A DNA stretch of 64,000 nt, taken from NCBI GenBank assembly GCA_037318855.1, contig CP134874.1:1364598-1428597 (forward strand), in the 5' to 3' direction. Below are positions 63,069 through 64,000 of this stretch, piece after piece. The first letter of the stretch is position 1; each line of letters opens with the position of its first letter. This stretch comes from Candidatus Sedimenticola sp. (ex Thyasira tokunagai) (GTDB taxonomy: Bacteria; Pseudomonadota; Gammaproteobacteria; Chromatiales; Chromatiaceae). The position numbers and the translations under genes were made by a program. The notes under the pieces are model-generated. The model had not been told where the DNA came from and searched no databases. It saw nothing but the letters and a program-made list of their open reading frames with translations.

Positions 63069-64000
63069 ATGGAAAAACTAAGGGAGAGCGTGTTCCGTGG
63101 CCAGGCTTTTATCCAGCTGCTGTCCAGACATTTTTGCGAAAACCGGGGATTGTCCAACGCCGCCTCCCTCACCTACACAACCCTGTTGTCGTTGGTGCCG
63201 CTAATGACCGTTAGCCTGGCGGTTTTTGCCGCCTTCCCCATCGCCGACCGGGTTGAGGAGAAAGTTCAAAGCTTTCTGTTCGAAAACTTTGTGCCGGCAT
63301 CGGGGGAGGTGCTGAAAGTCTACATGGAGCAGTTCACCAGCAGAGCTTCCCATCTCTCCGGTGCCGGTTTCATCCTTCTTGTCGTGGTTGCGTTGATGAT
63401 GATGGCGAATATCGATCACGCCATCAATGCTATCTGGCGAGTGCGGCGTAAACGTGGCCCACTGAGCGTATTTATGGTCTATTGGGCTATTCTCTCCCTC
63501 GGGCCTCTGCTGATCGGCGGCAGTGTGGTGGTGACCTCTTATCTGGTCACCATTCCTATCCTCTCGGATGCGGCGGCGACCTTTAGTCAGCGTTTGCTTG
63601 GCCTGACGCCGTTTTTGGCATCAGCAGCCGCTTTCAGCCTGCTCTATATCATCGTGCCCAATCGACGGGTACTAATTGGGCACGCTATTGCCGGTGGCCT
63701 TCTTGCGGCACTGCTGTTCGAACTGGCAAAAAAAGGTTTCGCTTTCTATCTCACCCACTTTCCTACCTATGAGGCGATCTATGGCGCTTTGGCAGTAATT
63801 CCTATCTTCCTGATGTGGCTCTATCTCTCATGGGTGATAACACTCCTGGGCGCTGAGTTTGCCTACTGTCTGGGTGTTTTCGGTAAGGTATCGCATCGCA
63901 GGGAGGAGGGTGGCGGTAACTCTCTACTGCTGGCATATCGTCTGTTGCAACGCTTATGGCAGGCTCAGCATTCAGGTGAGTCGGTAGGTTTGATGCAACT
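63069..64000 (+). CDS. YihY/BrkB family inner-membrane protein, 3' end outside window
   Basis: The frame runs from ATG 63069 to the end of the window (310 codons) and continues beyond it. The start follows AGGAGG 8 bases upstream; in-frame ATGs at 63033 and 63039 lack one. The family signature is visible: LSNAASLTYTTLLSLVPLMT, a MANIDHAINAIWRVRRKRG loop, PNRRVLIGHAIAGGLLAALL, FAFYLTHFPTYEAIYGALAV and IFLMWLYLSWVITLLGAEFA, with about six membrane helices. The family was formerly misnamed RNase BN; its role in the envelope is unclear. The 269 bases upstream hold no gene. Confidence 0.92.
   Translation, partial: MEKLRESVFRGQAFIQLLSRHFCENRGLSNAASLTYTTLLSLVPLMTVSLAVFAAFPIADRVEEKVQSFLFENFVPASGEVLKVYMEQFTSRASHLSGAGFILLVVVALMMMANIDHAINAIWRVRRKRGPLSVFMVYWAILSLGPLLIGGSVVVTSYLVTIPILSDAAATFSQRLLGLTPFLASAAAFSLLYIIVPNRRVLIGHAIAGGLLAALLFELAKKGFAFYLTHFPTYEAIYGALAVIPIFLMWLYLSWVITLLGAEFAYCLGVFGKVSHRREEGGGNSLLLAYRLLQRLWQAQHSGESVGLMQ

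Overview
The window reads as chromosome of a gammaproteobacterium. Evidence for this is the gene content and order: alaS-lysC-csrA followed by tRNA-Ser and tRNA-Arg, rnfABCDGE-nth, purM-purN next to a DUF2066 gene and hda, Na+-type flagellar stator genes pomAB, gshA, and the small families DUF1841, DUF2937, DUF3108 and DUF5062. A tandem pair of hemerythrins, the Rnf complex and several c-di-GMP proteins fit a motile, microaerobic, possibly sulfur-oxidising or host-associated lineage. That last step is inference; no sulfur-oxidation gene is present here.

Positions 1-9651 hold an AT-rich, tightly overlapped operon for a divergent type VI secretion system (T6SS). It runs from the 3' end of tssC through an unidentified tube-position gene, tssK, tssE, a small spike-like gene, tssF, a tssL lacking its membrane anchor, tssG, a tssA-like gene and vgrG to a DUF4280 PAAR-like tip. 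A further gene starts in the same overlapping fashion but is cut off after 43 codons by a repeat.

Positions 9773-12177 are a repeat-rich accessory island. Three near-identical 288-bp elements and one degenerate element flank a strange gene whose product has two glutamine-rich repeats, a KRKRKRK patch and three tandem helix-turn-helix repeats. The right edge of the island cuts a tandem-receiver regulator gene. That gene is broken again by an IS256-family insertion (12571-13955) with a clear 9-bp target duplication. A diverged fourth full copy of the 288-bp element follows csrA. Its hairpins are kept by compensatory base changes, so the family probably forms a structured RNA or DNA.

Positions 14337-64000 are mostly ordinary core chromosome: alaS, lysC, csrA and two tRNA genes (with a peculiar 161-bp tandem repeat made partly from the tRNA-Ser 5' half); an SRAP plus Y-family polymerase operon; two hemerythrins; mazG and an M48 lipoprotein protease; a Nudix protein; prc; pbpG; gshA; an aldolase/dehydrogenase fusion; pomA-pomB-PilZ behind a FliA-like promoter; a PAS-GGDEF protein; nth and the rnf operon; metG; a solute-binding protein with a GGDEF-EAL protein; an ApbC/Mrp ATPase; a dCMP-deaminase-like protein; purN-purM; a DUF2066 gene and a CDP-alcohol phosphatidyltransferase; two paralogous membrane coiled-coil proteins; hda; wrbA-like and arsC-like genes; and a YihY-family gene running off the right end. 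Several palindromic MITE-like and REP elements sit between these genes.
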